DNA of 64,000 nt from Marsupella aquatica. Taxonomy: Eukaryota; Marchantiophyta. The notes under the pieces were generated by a model. The model searched no databases. It saw only the letters and a list, made by a program, of their open reading frames with translations, and was not told the origin of the DNA. Below are positions 24,122 to 35,013 of the stretch, piece after piece. The stretch spans positions 27,714,001 through 27,778,000 of the forward strand of contig OZ316893.1 of assembly GCA_973895155.1 (NCBI GenBank), in the 5' to 3' direction. Numbering within the stretch: the stretch's first letter is position 1; each line of letters opens with the position of its first letter. Made by a program: the position numbers and the translations under genes.

Positions 24122-25876
24122 CTAATACTTTGGTAAAAGCATCCGCTGGATTAAGCTTTCCATCAATCTTGACAAGCTCAAATTCATCATCCGATAATGC
24201 CTGTCGGATGAAATGATACGGACATCAATGTGCTTTACCCTGCCATCCATCACCTGATTCTTGGCAGTGTAAATTGCACTTTGACTGTCACAATGAAGAT
24301 ACACAGAATCTTGTGATAAGCCCATCTCTTTGACAAGCTTTTTCAACCAAATGGTCTCTGATGCTGCTTCTGCTGCCGCTACATACTCGGCATCCATAGT
24401 AGACTTTGCAACACACTTTTGGAGAGTAGACTTCCAACTAATGCATCCACCAGCAAGTGTAAATACATATCCAGTTGTTGATCTCCTCTTATCCAGATCA
24501 CCTGCGTAGTCTGCATCCACATAACCTTGAAGCACTTTTATATTGTTTGAACTTGCATCAAACAATAAACCCTTCTTAGTGGAACTTATGATGTAGCGCA
24601 AAATCCATTTCACTGCTTCCCAATGGACTTTTCCTGGATTTGCCATGTATCTGCTTACCTTGCTAACGGCATAAGCTATGTCCGGTCGGGTGCATACCAT
24701 GAGATACATTAAACTGCCCACAACACTTTCATAAGGAACTTTGGACATCAAACTTTTTTCTGTTGCATCCGATGGACAAAATGCTGCAGAAATATTGAAA
24801 TGCCTTGCCAAAGGAACACTCACAGCCTTAGCATCTGCCATGTTGAATTTTGAGAGCACCTTCTCTGCATATCTTTTTTGCGTCAGCCAAAGTTTGGCTT
24901 TGTTCACATCCCTGACAATCTCCATGCCTAGGATCCTCTTGGCTGTGCCCAAGTCCTTCATCTTAAACTCAAAACTGAGTTGGGCCTTAAGCTTATCAAC
25001 TTCGCCCCTATCCTTTGTTGCAATGAGCATGTCATCCACATAAAGTACAAGGATGACAAACTTAAAACCTGTGTTGTTCACACGCCTAATGTAAACACAT
25101 GGATCGTACACGCTTCGCACAAATCCAAGCGATTTCAAAAATTCATCAAAATGCTTGTTCCACTGCCTTGGGCTCTGCTTTAATCCATACAAGGATTTTA
25201 GCAATCTGCATACCAAATTTTCCTTGCCCTTTTGTACAAAACCCTCTGGTTGCCTCATGTAAATCACCTCATCCAATGATCCATATAAGAATGCCGTGGC
25301 AACATCCATTTGATCTAAAACTAGATCAAATAAAACTACAAAAGCATATAGCAAACGTATTGTTGAATACTTTGCTACGGGTGAAAAAACCTCATTGTAG
25401 TCTATACCTTTCTGTTGAGTAAAACCCTTGGCTACCAACCGAGCCTTAAATATCTTCTCAGCATCCTCCGTGGATCCATCTTTCTTTCTATACACCCACT
25501 TGCTGTCAACAGCCTGCTTGTCACTAGGTAGACTTGTGAGTTCCCAAGTCTTGTTATCATGAAGTGATTTCATTTCCATGCGCATCGCCGCCTGCCATTG
25601 TTGCTTCTCCATAGAAGCTAGGACCTCTCGAAATGAGGATGGATCTCCATCTTCTGTCACCAATGCATCAATAGATTCTTCATCCAAATCCACTTGATCA
25701 GAAGGAAGCCAAGTTCCATACCTTTCTCGGGCTTGACGTTTGCGAGTTCCTCTTCGTACTGAAGACTCTGGCTGATCTGATTGTAGTGTGCTTTGCCTTA
25801 CAGTGGTGTCAACATATTCTTCATCTGACACATCCTTTCCCCTTAAATCCTCTAGAGGAGGACTCGGGGGTCTCAC
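24122..25876 (-). pseudogene. copia reverse transcriptase and RNase H frame (584 codons)
   Basis: RVT_2-type reverse transcriptase: WVYRKKDG, ARLVAKGFTQ, DVATAFLYG, LKSLYGLKQSPRQWN and the catalytic YVDDM. RNase H follows (YVDADYAGD, STTGYVF, AEYVAAAEA, HCDSQSAI). Near 24225 the reading slips: after KHIDVR the conserved tail continues in another phase, consistent with loss of one base, and the listed C-terminus is out-of-frame sequence. The first few codons lie in the nested insertion's terminal repeat and are not native. Confidence 0.95.
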
Positions 25877-26159
25877 TATATGGGGACCTCCCCATCGCCT
25901 GCGACGTTTTTAGGCCTCGGACCCCCTAAAATGTAAGAAAAAAAATTAATTTTTTAACTCCTATAAAGTTGGAATATTCTTGGAATATTCTAAAAATTGG
26001 ATTAAAAAGACCCTAATATTCTTATAAGTCTCAAAATTGAATTTAAAAGACCATATTGTTCTTCTACAAAAATTCTTAAGTCTTCCCTTAGAACCAATAA
26101 AATGACCCTATCCTTCGTCGCACGTGATATGCCATTTTTGTGGAAGTGAAACCCCCGAG
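25863..26159. mobile_element. Nested 297-bp insertion with terminal inverted repeats (MITE-like)
   Basis: The ends CTCGGGGGTCTCACT and AGTGAAACCCCCGAG are inverted repeats matching at 14 of 15 positions. GAGGAGGA flanks both sides (25855-25862 and 26160-26167), an 8-bp duplication as in hAT elements, though the motif is low-complexity. The interior is AT-rich and non-coding. Taking out the insertion with one flank copy puts integrase and RT in the same phase, which supports the boundaries. The superfamily is uncertain. Confidence 0.8.
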
Positions 26160-26169
26160 GAGGAGGAGA

Positions 26170-26550
26170 TTACTCTTTGTTAGTAGTAGGGAATTGATCT
26201 ATCTCCCCCTCCTTCAATGATTTTTCTTCATTGAAGGATACATCCCGACTAACAAGTAACTTGCAGTCAACTGGATCCCACAACCGATAACCTTTAACTT
26301 CACGCTGATAACCAAGAAAAATGCATTTCTGGGCTCTAGGATCTAGCTTAGTCCTATTGTTGCTAGGAACATGTGCATATGCTTCACAGCCAAAAACCCT
26401 AAGCTTTGAATAATCAGCAGGTCGATTGTGCCATAACTCAAAGGGGGTTTTGTAAGTAATTGCTCGACTAGAAGAGAGATTTACTAGATAAGTAACAATG
26501 TTCATAGCTTCCGCCCAAAAGATTTGTGGCAATTTAGAGTGGCTCGACAT
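26170..26550 (-). pseudogene. copia integrase continuation (126 codons)
   Basis: Same frame as the 617-codon segment, resuming after the TGA. It contains the end of the integrase core and its C-terminal part (KTPFELWHNRPADYSKLRVF, FLGY). It ends at an in-frame TAA (26170-26172) a few bases before the nested insertion. Confidence 0.93.
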
Positions 26551-26559
26551 GCTCCTTGC

Positions 26560-28413
26560 TCACTCCAACAATGTGCGGTTGAGTCGCTCAGCAACACCAT
26601 TTTGCGCAGGAGTGTACACAGTTGTGAGATGGTGAGTAATTCCCTTATTTGCACAATACGTGTTGAACTCGCCAGAGGTGTATTCACCACCATTATCTGA
26701 TCGTAGATATCTCACATTCATTGCAGTCTGTGTCTCAACTTGAGCTACCCATTGTTTGAAGATGGAAAGCACTTCAAACTTATGGGCAATGAAATAAATC
26801 CAAACAAACCTTGAGTAATCATCGATAAATGATACATAGTATTGTTTGCCTGAATGTGAGGAAACCGGAGCAGGACCCCACACATCGGAATGAATATACT
26901 CAAGTACAACTTTAGAATGATGAATAGCAGTCGGAAATGGAGTTCTTATTTTCTTGCCGACAATGCAATGATCATAAAAACTCAACTTGCATGCTTGCAA
27001 TCCTGGTAGGAGATGTCGCTTGTGTAAAATTTCCAAACTTTTTTCACTCATGTGACCAAGCCGAGCATGCCATAAATTGATTTTCTCCTCCTGAGATGTG
27101 ACCAAATTGACTTCGGCAGGAAGGGTGGTGCCTTCCAAGACATAGATGTTTCTTTTCCTCTTGCCAATAAGAACTTCAGTTGATCCATGCATGACTGTTA
27201 ACACCCCATCAGTTGCACTCCATTGATAACCCTTCGTATCCAAGTAGCCAAGAGAAATCAAATTCTTACACATTTCTGGAATGTGTCTGACATTTGATAG
27301 AGTATAGTACTTGCCACCAGGTAGTTGAATCTTTACGGATCCAATCCCTAAAACTTTGCAAGAATGATTATTTCCCATCAAAACAGATCCGTTGATAGGA
27401 GTGTAGGATGAGAAAAATTCACGCATATAATACATGTGATACGAGCAAACGGAATCCAAAATCCATTGACAATCCTCAACTTGGGAAGTGGTACACAATG
27501 CAAATCCTTCACTATCCTCTTCTCGAACAACTACTTGGGCTGAAGAACCGGCAACTTCCTTGAATGTGTCTTTGACGCGACAATCCTTCTTCATGTGGCC
27601 CACTTTATCACACTTCCAACACTTTATCTCACGAGTAGACTTGGATGGTGATTTGGATCGAGATCTAGATCTGGATCTAAACCTCCTCCTACCAAAAGAT
27701 CGGTCGTGGAACCTTCCTCGCTCCATGGGAAGTGGATTAAACCTTTTGTTTTCATGAGATGGCTCCCTTGATTTGCCTCTTTCTACCAACAGTGCTGTTG
27801 ATGATGAGGTTGAGGTAGGATGAGCTGAAGAAACCAACTTAGATTGCATGTCATCGGTCAACAGGGCACTCACCACATCATTGTAGGATATAGTTGTCTT
27901 ATCACGGAATAGAAGAACTCGAGACAAAGATTGGTACGAAGGTGGTAGTGAGCTCAAGAGTTGTAAGGCTTTCTTTTCTTCGCTCAAATGCTCCCCCAAA
28001 TTCTCTAGGTCAACCACAAGATCATTGAACTGATCGATATGATCTTGAATCTTGACTCCATCAGCCATTTTGAATTGCATGAGCTTCAAGCTTGTATACA
28101 TTCGGTTTGACATCTCCTTCTTGTAGTACTTGTGGCGCAATGCTTGAAACAAGTCCGTCACCGTTTGTGTTGATTTTTCCTCGAACTGCTTCTTCACATT
28201 GTTTTTCAAGTACATTCCAACAATGCTTACCGCTTGATCCTGAAGATCATGCCAATCATCATCTTCCATCTCCTTGGGTTGAGAGCTTAGTACCTTGCCT
28301 AGGCCCATCGCCCTAAGTGCATCCCTCACGTTACGTTCCCACATTGTATAGTCCATCCGACCATCAAATTTTTCCACCTCAAACCTTTGACCTCCAATCC
28401 TAGTAGTCGCCAT
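26560..28413 (-). pseudogene. copia gag, protease and N-terminal integrase frame (617 codons)
   Basis: It starts MATTRIGGQRFEVEKFDG, a typical copia gag start. It carries a CCHC zinc knuckle (CWKCDKVGHMKKDC, about residues 264-277), then a protease region, the pre-integrase HHCC region (HARLGHMSEKSL) and the integrase core (HSDVWGP, SDNGGEY, AQNGVAER). Three defects are visible. The protease active site reads DSV where the family has DSG (about residue 318). The first Cys of the integrase zinc finger is Tyr (FYDHC). The frame ends at TGA (26560-26562) inside integrase. Confidence 0.93.
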
Positions 28414-29572
28414 CGCTAGAATGCCAAATGTAGTGTGGAGTTGCCTTCCAACAAGAAATAAACGTCGAATGCTCAGATGCGGGGTGTGAAAATAAGGCCA
28501 AAAATGAAAGTTGGTGAATTTTGAAACTGATTACTCCTGTGTGTAGCCCACAAGGTAACGCTCCAAATGCTGAAAACGGTTTGTCAAACGGACTCTCGAG
28601 TGCCGAGAATTTTTACTCTGACCGGAGGGGGGTAAAAAATGAAATAAATACCCCTCGAGGGAATCTTTTATGCCAAAGATTCCACTAGTATGCGTTTCCA
28701 AAATTGAGCACACCAATGCTTGCCTAGCTTCCCCAAGTACACCTCTCCAAAAGTTGAAGTTGATTCGATTTTGTTTGCCGCTCGGAATCTTTGACCTTCG
28801 GTAAAAATTTAAGCCTCTGGAAAAAGAATCTTTTCGGGAAATTCCGTCCGCCCTTGTACAGCCCCTGTGGGGGAAATTCACAGGGGGCACTTCCCCCTGC
28901 CCGAGCCCTGTCGAGCCCTAAAAGGCCTCCTCGAAGTTTTCGACCTCCTCGCGCGTCCGCGGAAGTCGCGACTACTCGCGGCAGAAAGTACCCCTCAGCG
29001 GATTCACTCAAATTCCCGTCTCAGTTTTTGACGAAATCCAATTCTGATTTCAGATTCAGAAACTAGACTTTGAGGGCATCAAGATAGATATAAAGAACTC
29101 GCAAAACGGTGGAGTAATGAGGGAGAAACGATTCGTTGAAAGTGACTGATATTAAGTTATCCGCCATAGCCAAAATTTCGAGCTCAAAAAAACGAGAATT
29201 GAAATTAAGATTACTTCTCAACCATTTGACGAAATCCAGCGATGTTGATATCGAAACGTCTAGAAAGACGAGGCGCTCAAGTGTGTCTCAGTTTCAAGTC
29301 CCGATAGAACAATCAAAAAGACTGATCTGAGAAATTGACCTTATCTCTTGCCCGATAACGTAATTTGAAAACCGTCACTTACAATTGTTTCCGTTTTTGA
29401 CCTCAGGCCTTCATTGCTTCACTGAAATGAGCCCCTGGTTGTGTGCTCCACACTTGTGAGAAGATTGAGTCCGATCTTCTTCCAATAGCTCCGCTTTAAA
29501 GAGGAAATCATCCGCTGTTCGCTTTGCTTGAAGCAAGTTCTATGGAGTTCCTAATCGACTGAAAAAATCTGA
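28414..29572 (-). other. Leader of the copia element (about 1.16 kb)
   Basis: Sequence between PBS and gag. It has short frames on both strands (for example 28531-28890 on -, and 28791-29066 on +), none resembling a known protein. It presumably carries the packaging signal. No gene is supported. Confidence 0.6.
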
Positions 29573-29584
29573 GCTCTGATACCA
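29573..29584 (-). promoter_or_regulatory. Primer-binding site for initiator-Met tRNA
   Basis: On the minus strand, two bases after the 5' LTR, the sequence reads TGGTATCAGAGC. This is the standard copia PBS, complementary to the 3' part of plant initiator methionine tRNA. Confidence 0.93.
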
Positions 29585-29586
29585 AT

Positions 29587-29913
29587 TGTGGGGAGAAATC
29601 AGATCAGGAAAAACACTCCAAACATGCACGTGCTCAATAGTTATGTGGTTCGCCTCAAGGTTGGCTACGTCCACGGGAAGACCAAGCTTTATTAGCGGTT
29701 ATGTGTGTACTCAAGCATCACCATAGCTCTCATCTCTTCAAGCTCTCATCTCTTGCTATATCCCTGTGTTCTCTCCTTGAGAACTCTCTTGTGTGTGTTC
29801 TCACACCACATACAAGTTGAAGAGATAAGGATCAATCTCTTCAACTAGGGTTTACTCTAACCCTAGTTAACATCCTAACCATAGTTCAACCCAAGACTGA
29901 GTTAACCTCTACA
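29587..29913 (-). repeat. 5' LTR of the copia element (327 bp)
   Basis: Bounded TGTGGGG...CTCTACA and followed by CTCCA, the right copy of the target-site duplication. It should contain the element promoter on the minus strand. Confidence 0.97.
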
Positions 29914-29918
29914 CTCCA

Positions 29919-31597
29919 CAATGAAGTCATGAGAGCACTCCCACCTGTCCAATACTGACCCTATTTTTGGAACCTCACGGTGCCCCAGTCTGTGCACCAT
30001 GGTAAAATTTAAAGGTTTTTCCTGTCTCGATAGTGTGGCTAAGGGTGTGAAGGAGAAGAAGGTGAGAATATTCCTTATCTAATTTTCGTAGATTATTTGC
30101 TGACCCTTAGATCTCCCCACATTTGGGCTAATGGGGTCTGTGGCTAGGTGAGGAGGAATTTGGCACAGTTTTGCCACTAAAATAGCGTTGTTGCGCACCC
30201 CAAGGTCAAACCGGAGCTCATTGCCAGTCCTGCTCTCCACAACCCAGTGGGACACGTACAACGTGCCAAGACTGATCAATAACCACAATTGGACTTCCAA
30301 GTCTCATCGAATGTCTATGCAGCGACAAGTGCAAGGGCACCAAATTGACTTGCTAAACTCTGGGATGGCGGCAGGGTTGTTTGGTGAGCACCACACCCTT
30401 GTCGGTAAGCACACATCAAAATGTGATGATATACGGTGTGCACTCTAATTTATAGAAAATAATGATGTTTTTCTTGGGATGGAGAGATGTCATATTTTGC
30501 TGTGCAATTACTACGACCCCGCACCGCACCCGCACAGCGTGCGGGCTTGGGGGAGGTCGGAAGGGGAGGAGTGACTTGCTTACCTGGATCCACACCAAGG
30601 TCTGGGAGCGGTCCTCTGGCAATGGTCCTCCTGCTGGGATACAGATGTGGAAAGGTTCCCTGCACACATCAAAATGTGGCTCCATTCATTGATTGAAAGA
30701 AAAAAAATTAAGGTTATCATGGTATGCAGGGGTGTCCTACATCACATAGTACATGTCATATTTTGATGCAGAGTTACCTAGACCCGGAAAGATGAATCGC
30801 CTAGAAGCTAAAGGTGCTTTCGGAGGGGAAACATTCTTTAGGCCGTCGAGTCACAAATCTACATCACATACGATACGCTTGCCGTTGGTTGAAGCCTTGA
30901 AGGTACCTTCAATAGGGGCCACCTGAATGTTCGACAGGCAGCATCGAATCTCGACAATACTTAGGAAGGATCATATCAGCAGACCGGCCAGCCAGCATGA
31001 GAGCGCCTGCCAGAGTTTGGCATCGGATTCGGTGCGCTCAACAAAACATACACGAGGTGCGCGAGGTGCGCGAGGCCGAGAAGCCCATTACGATTCACAC
31101 GGTGTCCTGGCGCCCGTTTCTTTCTGCCCACTCCTCGCTCGAACCATTCCTTCCCCCTTTCCCCCTCACGTCTTGCAGTGATCGGCCATTGGCGCGTTGA
31201 TGAATGCAACCAGAGGTCGGCCAACAGCCACAAAAGTACCACAAAAGCTCCACAAAAGCCACAAAGACATTTCTACTACGTCCAGCCCTGAGTTTTCAGT
31301 TACCCTCAGCAGAGCAAGAAGATTCCCACCGGGTCTTGAAGTCTTTGGATGCGAGTGGTTCTAAACGGACTCGCCTACTTACTGCAAACCTCAAAATTTT
31401 GGATGGAAAATTATCAGGTGCTAGGAGGAAATAACTACTCGTACTCCCAGTGGTAGACTATCATACAATTGGGGACTTTGGACTGCCTGGGTTGCATTGA
31501 GGGCTCACATTTCGGGTTGTCCCGAGTGCTGCGGGTGTAATATCCAAGTTCGACGGTGCATACAGCGAGATGATGCTGTTGGAACTTTCAACAGCAT
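29919..31597. other. Intergenic with diverged dispersed repeat
   Basis: No gene is recognised. 30095-30200 resembles 38470-38620 (CTGACC, AGATCTCCC, GGCTAATGGGG, TTTTGCCACTAAAA in order). CACACATCAAAATGTG is duplicated at 30411 and 30662. A GC-rich segment at 30500-30660 gives overlapping frames without a known domain. Confidence 0.4.
31573..31597. repeat. 9-bp perfect hairpin abutting the tRNA-like sequence
   Basis: ATGCTGTTG (31573-31581) and CAACAGCAT (31589-31597) are exact reverse complements with a 7-nt spacer. The hairpin ends at the base next to the 3' end of the tRNA-like fold. Confidence 0.8.
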
Positions 31598-31667
31598 GGA
31601 CCGGCTAGGAATTGAACCTAGGACCTCCCGTGTACATCGTAGTGCTCTACCACTGAGCTACAGGCCC
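31598..31667 (-). other. tRNA-like sequence (SINE head or tRNA pseudogene)
   Basis: The minus strand folds as a tRNA. The D arm is GCTC-AGTGGTA-GAGC and the T arm is CTAGG-TTCAATT-CCTAG. The A box is TAGCTCAGTGGTAGAGC and the B box is GGTTCAATTCC. The acceptor pairs at six of seven positions. The anticodon position reads GTA (Tyr; 31633-31635), but the anticodon stem pairs poorly, base 37 is C, and plant tRNA-Tyr genes have an intron that is absent here. A 9-bp hairpin follows at once. A Pol III-type SINE head is the likelier reading. Confidence 0.55.
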
Positions 31668-31945
31668 TTTGTGGCTGTATCCATCTTCATCCAAGTGTGG
31701 TTCATTTCCAACAGATGCTTGCGCATTTTTCACTCATGGACTGAGGATCAATCTCTTTTGTGGGGGTAATTGCGAGACTGCTTCGCGTTAGAAGTATTGT
31801 TGCTTAATGGTCGGAGCAATGCATCTTGGCCTGATCTCTGTGCTTGATGGAGTCATCTTAGAGGGTTTGAACACGAACAGAAAGATCAGTGTAAACTACT
31901 GTTAAGAGTCATTGAGTAAAGAAGAGTCTCTGTTGTGTCGCTTGC

Positions 31946-31995
31946 TGAATTGAATTGAATTGAATTGAATTGAATTGAATTGAATTGAATTGAAT
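31946..31995 (+). repeat. Microsatellite (TGAAT)10
   Basis: Ten perfect copies of the pentanucleotide TGAAT. Confidence 0.98.
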
Positions 31996-32136
31996 GTGTG
32001 AGGAAGGCATGCAATGCAAATAGAAGAGACCCAGAGGACAAACCAAAACACCACATCCTTGGGTGGTCTCAATTTTGGTCTAAAAACCACATTGAGCGGA
32101 CAATTTCTCTGAGTTCCACATAGGATTGGTCGTTTC

Positions 32137-32466
32137 TCAAAGTATATAGCTGGGGATAATGACTATGAAAGAACATGTGTTATTAAGAAAGTCTGGTGTG
32201 TTATAAACAGAGTGCTGTGATATGAGCCTCATACTTTTCATAGGTGACAAAAACAAGTCCCAGTTTTTTATTGAGGTAGCCAGGCTTGAGCCTAGTTTTT
32301 CTTCCAATTGTGAAAAACTTTCAGGTCCAACTATGTGGAAGTATGGCTGGTTTAGGCCTTTTACAACCAGTGATACTTCCTCGGCAAAACTTTTATTTGG
32401 AATGTCTAACAGAGTTTTCATTCTCTCAATGAAACCTTTTGTGCTTAAAATCTCATAAAAGTGCAC
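32137..32466 (-). other. Protein-like open frame, unrecognised
   Basis: A minus-strand frame of about 109 codons has coding-like composition in an AT-rich region: FIERMKTLLDIPNKSFAEEV, then GLNQPYFHIVGPESFSQLEE. It extends about 12 codons upstream to a TGA near 32505 and has no ATG before residue 15. It could be a fragment of a decayed transposon protein or a captured exon. No family was recognised. Confidence 0.35.
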
Positions 32467-32510
32467 AAAAGAGCTTTCCAGTGAGCCAAACAGTGGCAGA
32501 TTTAGTCAAG

Positions 32511-33978
32511 TCCTAACTAATGAATGAGGTCATTAATTTACTTGTCATTATGTGACAGAGTATAGGGACATTACCTACACAACCTACTGTAGTTATTTTG
32601 AATTTTTCCCTTGTCACTCTATAACATCTGTCAGTAATCTTCCGTTAAGCCTTTGAGGATTGAAGCTTGAAGTATGGAGTTGTGGATTGGCCTCAAACAG
32701 TTATATTTATTGTTTTTATCAAGTTGTTTGTTATTTTAAAAAATTACATTTAAGTTCTCTAAGATTGTTGGGTCTGGGGCTCGGTCTAACTATATTTCTG
32801 CAATTGAACTCTTTATTCTATGTCTTCTGTTGTCCTGGAGAAAGAAGCACTTATGATGATAAAATAAAATATATTTTTAATCCAGCAGGATACAACATAC
32901 TTCGTTGGTGAGACTTCTTTGGCTTTGCGCCAATAGCTCTTGGCCCATTTCCCTATCTATAGCTACAGTTTGGTCCTTCTCTTTTTTCTATATTTCTTTC
33001 AATCGAAATTGCTATTTCATATAATATTACCATACTGTAATACTTCATATACGTCCATCCATAATTCTCTATTTCTTTCAATAAAAATTGTCATTACGTA
33101 CAAAAAAGTGTGGATTTTTTTTTAAACTGCATGGAAATTTGTTTGAAAAGATCCAATTCTACTAATGTTTCAAATTGACTGAATTAGTAGTATCTGTCAA
33201 TAAAGCTCAAAATTCTGCCAGCACGGGTAATTAAAACGAAGTGTAAAGTCTTTCACAAAATAATTCAGAATATCACTGTCCGAGCAAGTAATTATACCAA
33301 TTCCCGAAGTGAACCATGAACGGACCTTGCCTCACATGAAGAACAATCATGAATGTTTGTTGTTGCAAACAGAGGCATTCTTGTTTGTAACCAAAAATAC
33401 TTCTGTGCCCGCATTGGATGCCAGGGATTTTACAATATCTTCCCATGGGGGATTATAAATTTGAGCTACCCTTGGGGTTTTTATAGAACATATCCTTTAT
33501 AAAGTAAAATAAACTAACAGTATTAAAATTTTAGAAAACAACAAAAATTTATAAAATATTAGGATCTCATTCAATACACTTATTTACTGCAGGTCCTATC
33601 ATAGAAACACTATAAAATCCAATCTTGCATCCCCCCACCCCCTCCTGGTCCGTTACAAAATTCACTTTTGTAGGGAACTCATTATGACTCTCATATATAA
33701 ATCCTAAATATTTTTAGCCATCAGATTTGGTGAAAGGGAGAATAAAGGGGGGGTCCTGCCCTTTCTTCCTCATGGTCTGTTACAAAATGCACTTTGGGAG
33801 TGAACTCATTATGACTCTTAGATTTAAGTCATAATTTTGTAGCCATGAGATTTAGAGAAAGGCAGAATCAAGGGGAAATCCTAGTTTGGAGCATAGATAC
33901 ACTCACACCTAGACTCATGGAGTGGCATGCATAACAAACTCCAATCTCAAAGGTGCTTTGAAATTGAGCTTTGGGGCA
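32511..33978. other. AT-rich spacer, no gene recognised
   Basis: A very AT-rich stretch with near-repeats. TTTCTTTCAATCGAAATTG and TTTCTTTCAATAAAAATTG occur at 32993 and 33072. GTTACAAAATTCACTTT and GTTACAAAATGCACTTT occur at 33653 and 33779, with further matching sequence to about 33860. The latter is a diverged tandem duplication with a period near 126 bp. Confidence 0.45.
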
Positions 33979-34190
33979 GGGGGGGGGGGGGGGGGCGGTT
34001 CCCACTTTCACGGAAGTGGCACATCATGTGTGACTAAGTACAGGCTCATTTAAATGCGTGTGACGGAAGAGTAATAAAGGTTTGTGGAACAATAATAAGA
34101 CATGTTTTATTAATTGGTTGGCTTTAATGAACAAATTAAATTGGTGTATTTTATTGTAAGAAAAAATCCACCGCCCCCCCCCCCCTCCCC
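33979..34190. repeat. G17 run facing a C12 run
   Basis: G17 at 33979-33995 is followed by CGGTT. C12 at 34174-34185, preceded by ACCG, lies about 180 bp away. The two ends are therefore inverted and could pair. Between them lies one copy of a dispersed repeat. Confidence 0.85.
34008..34165. repeat. Dispersed repeat, copy A (second copy at 47178-47330)
   Basis: Shared blocks in order with 47178-47330: GGAAGTGGCACATCA, CATTTAAATG, GTGTGAC, TTTGTGGAA, ATTGGTTGGCTTTAA and ATTGTAA. The order is collinear and the orientation is the same. Confidence 0.75.
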
Positions 34191-34801
34191 AAGAAATTGA
34201 GTTAACTAGACCCCACAGAGCTAAATTTACAAACATTGGACATATGCTTGCCTCCATTCACATAAAGGAAAAGGATAAAAAGAGAACAATGCACATCTAT
34301 TGAGAGCGGGATTGAGAGTGTTGAATTGAAAAAAGGATTATTTATAGAAGAGTGAAATTTTTTGTAAAGTCTATTCAAAGGAGAACATTTTTTCTTACTT
34401 TTTTACATTCTCTGGATTGAAGATTTTTTCCAAGTTACATTACCCCTAAATCCTAAATTCTTTTTGGCAACATCATTGGCCAATGCAATGCAGCAAGAAT
34501 GAAATGGACGCACACAACATTGAAATGACCCCAATCTTACTATAAAAGTGCCAACTGAAGTATATTTTTAAGAGCCTAGGTCTAGAGTGAAGCCTCTAGA
34601 CCGCAACTCCATGGCCATGTATCATGTGCGTTCATGACTATGATGTATGTCAACTGGTACATGCAAGTTTTCTATGATAATTTCTAAGAAATACATTCAA
34701 AAAATGGGCACTATGGCCCCATGACAGCATATGTGCATAGGAAGTAGGATGTGCATACAAGGGTGATGTGCATACAAAGGAGGATGATTATTATATATAT
34801 G

Positions 34802-35013
34802 ACTATTAAAATGATGAGTTTTTTTTTATCATTTCATTAAACTTTAAAGTATATGAATAAAAAATATACTTTGGTAACATTTTTATTGTCATATGTGCTA
34901 TTCAGACTATATTAAAATGATGAGTTTTTTTATCATTTCATTAAACTTTAAAGTATATGAATAGAGAATATATTTTTGTAACATTTTTATTGTTGTATTT
35001 GCTATTCACACTT
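34802..35013. repeat. Tandem duplication, period 106 bp
   Basis: AAAATGATGAGTTTTTTT starts at 34808 and 34914. Both are followed by ATCATTTCATTAAACTTTAA, AGTATATGAATA, GTAACATTTTTATTGT and GCTATTCA. The copies are nearly identical. Confidence 0.92.

Larger units (their letters stand above)
23557..29913 (-). mobile_element. Full-length Ty1/copia LTR retrotransposon (6.36 kb), defective
   Basis: Near-identical LTRs bound the element: 23557-23882 (3' LTR) and 29587-29913 (5' LTR). A 5-bp target duplication CTCCA is found at 23552-23556 and 29914-29918. Reading on the minus strand, the order is 5' LTR, PBS, leader, gag, protease, integrase, RT, RNase H, PPT and 3' LTR, the copia order. The coding region is broken by stops, a frameshift and a nested insertion, described separately. 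The LTRs differ by two substitutions and one indel, so the insertion is young. Confidence 0.97.

Noticed and set aside
24741-25422. Plus-strand frames of 67-107 codons
   Set aside because: They are antisense shadows of the copia reverse transcriptase frame.
28531-29066. Overlapping frames in the copia leader as an extra gene
   Set aside because: They overlap on both strands, show no domain and have no conserved motif. Leader sequence is enough explanation.
30462-30696. Overlapping GC-rich frames on both strands
   Set aside because: Frames on both strands arise from one GC-rich block, with no domain and no start context.
31598-31667. Functional tRNA-Tyr(GTA)
   Set aside because: Poor anticodon stem, C at position 37, and no intron as expected in plant tRNA-Tyr. 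A SINE head is more likely.
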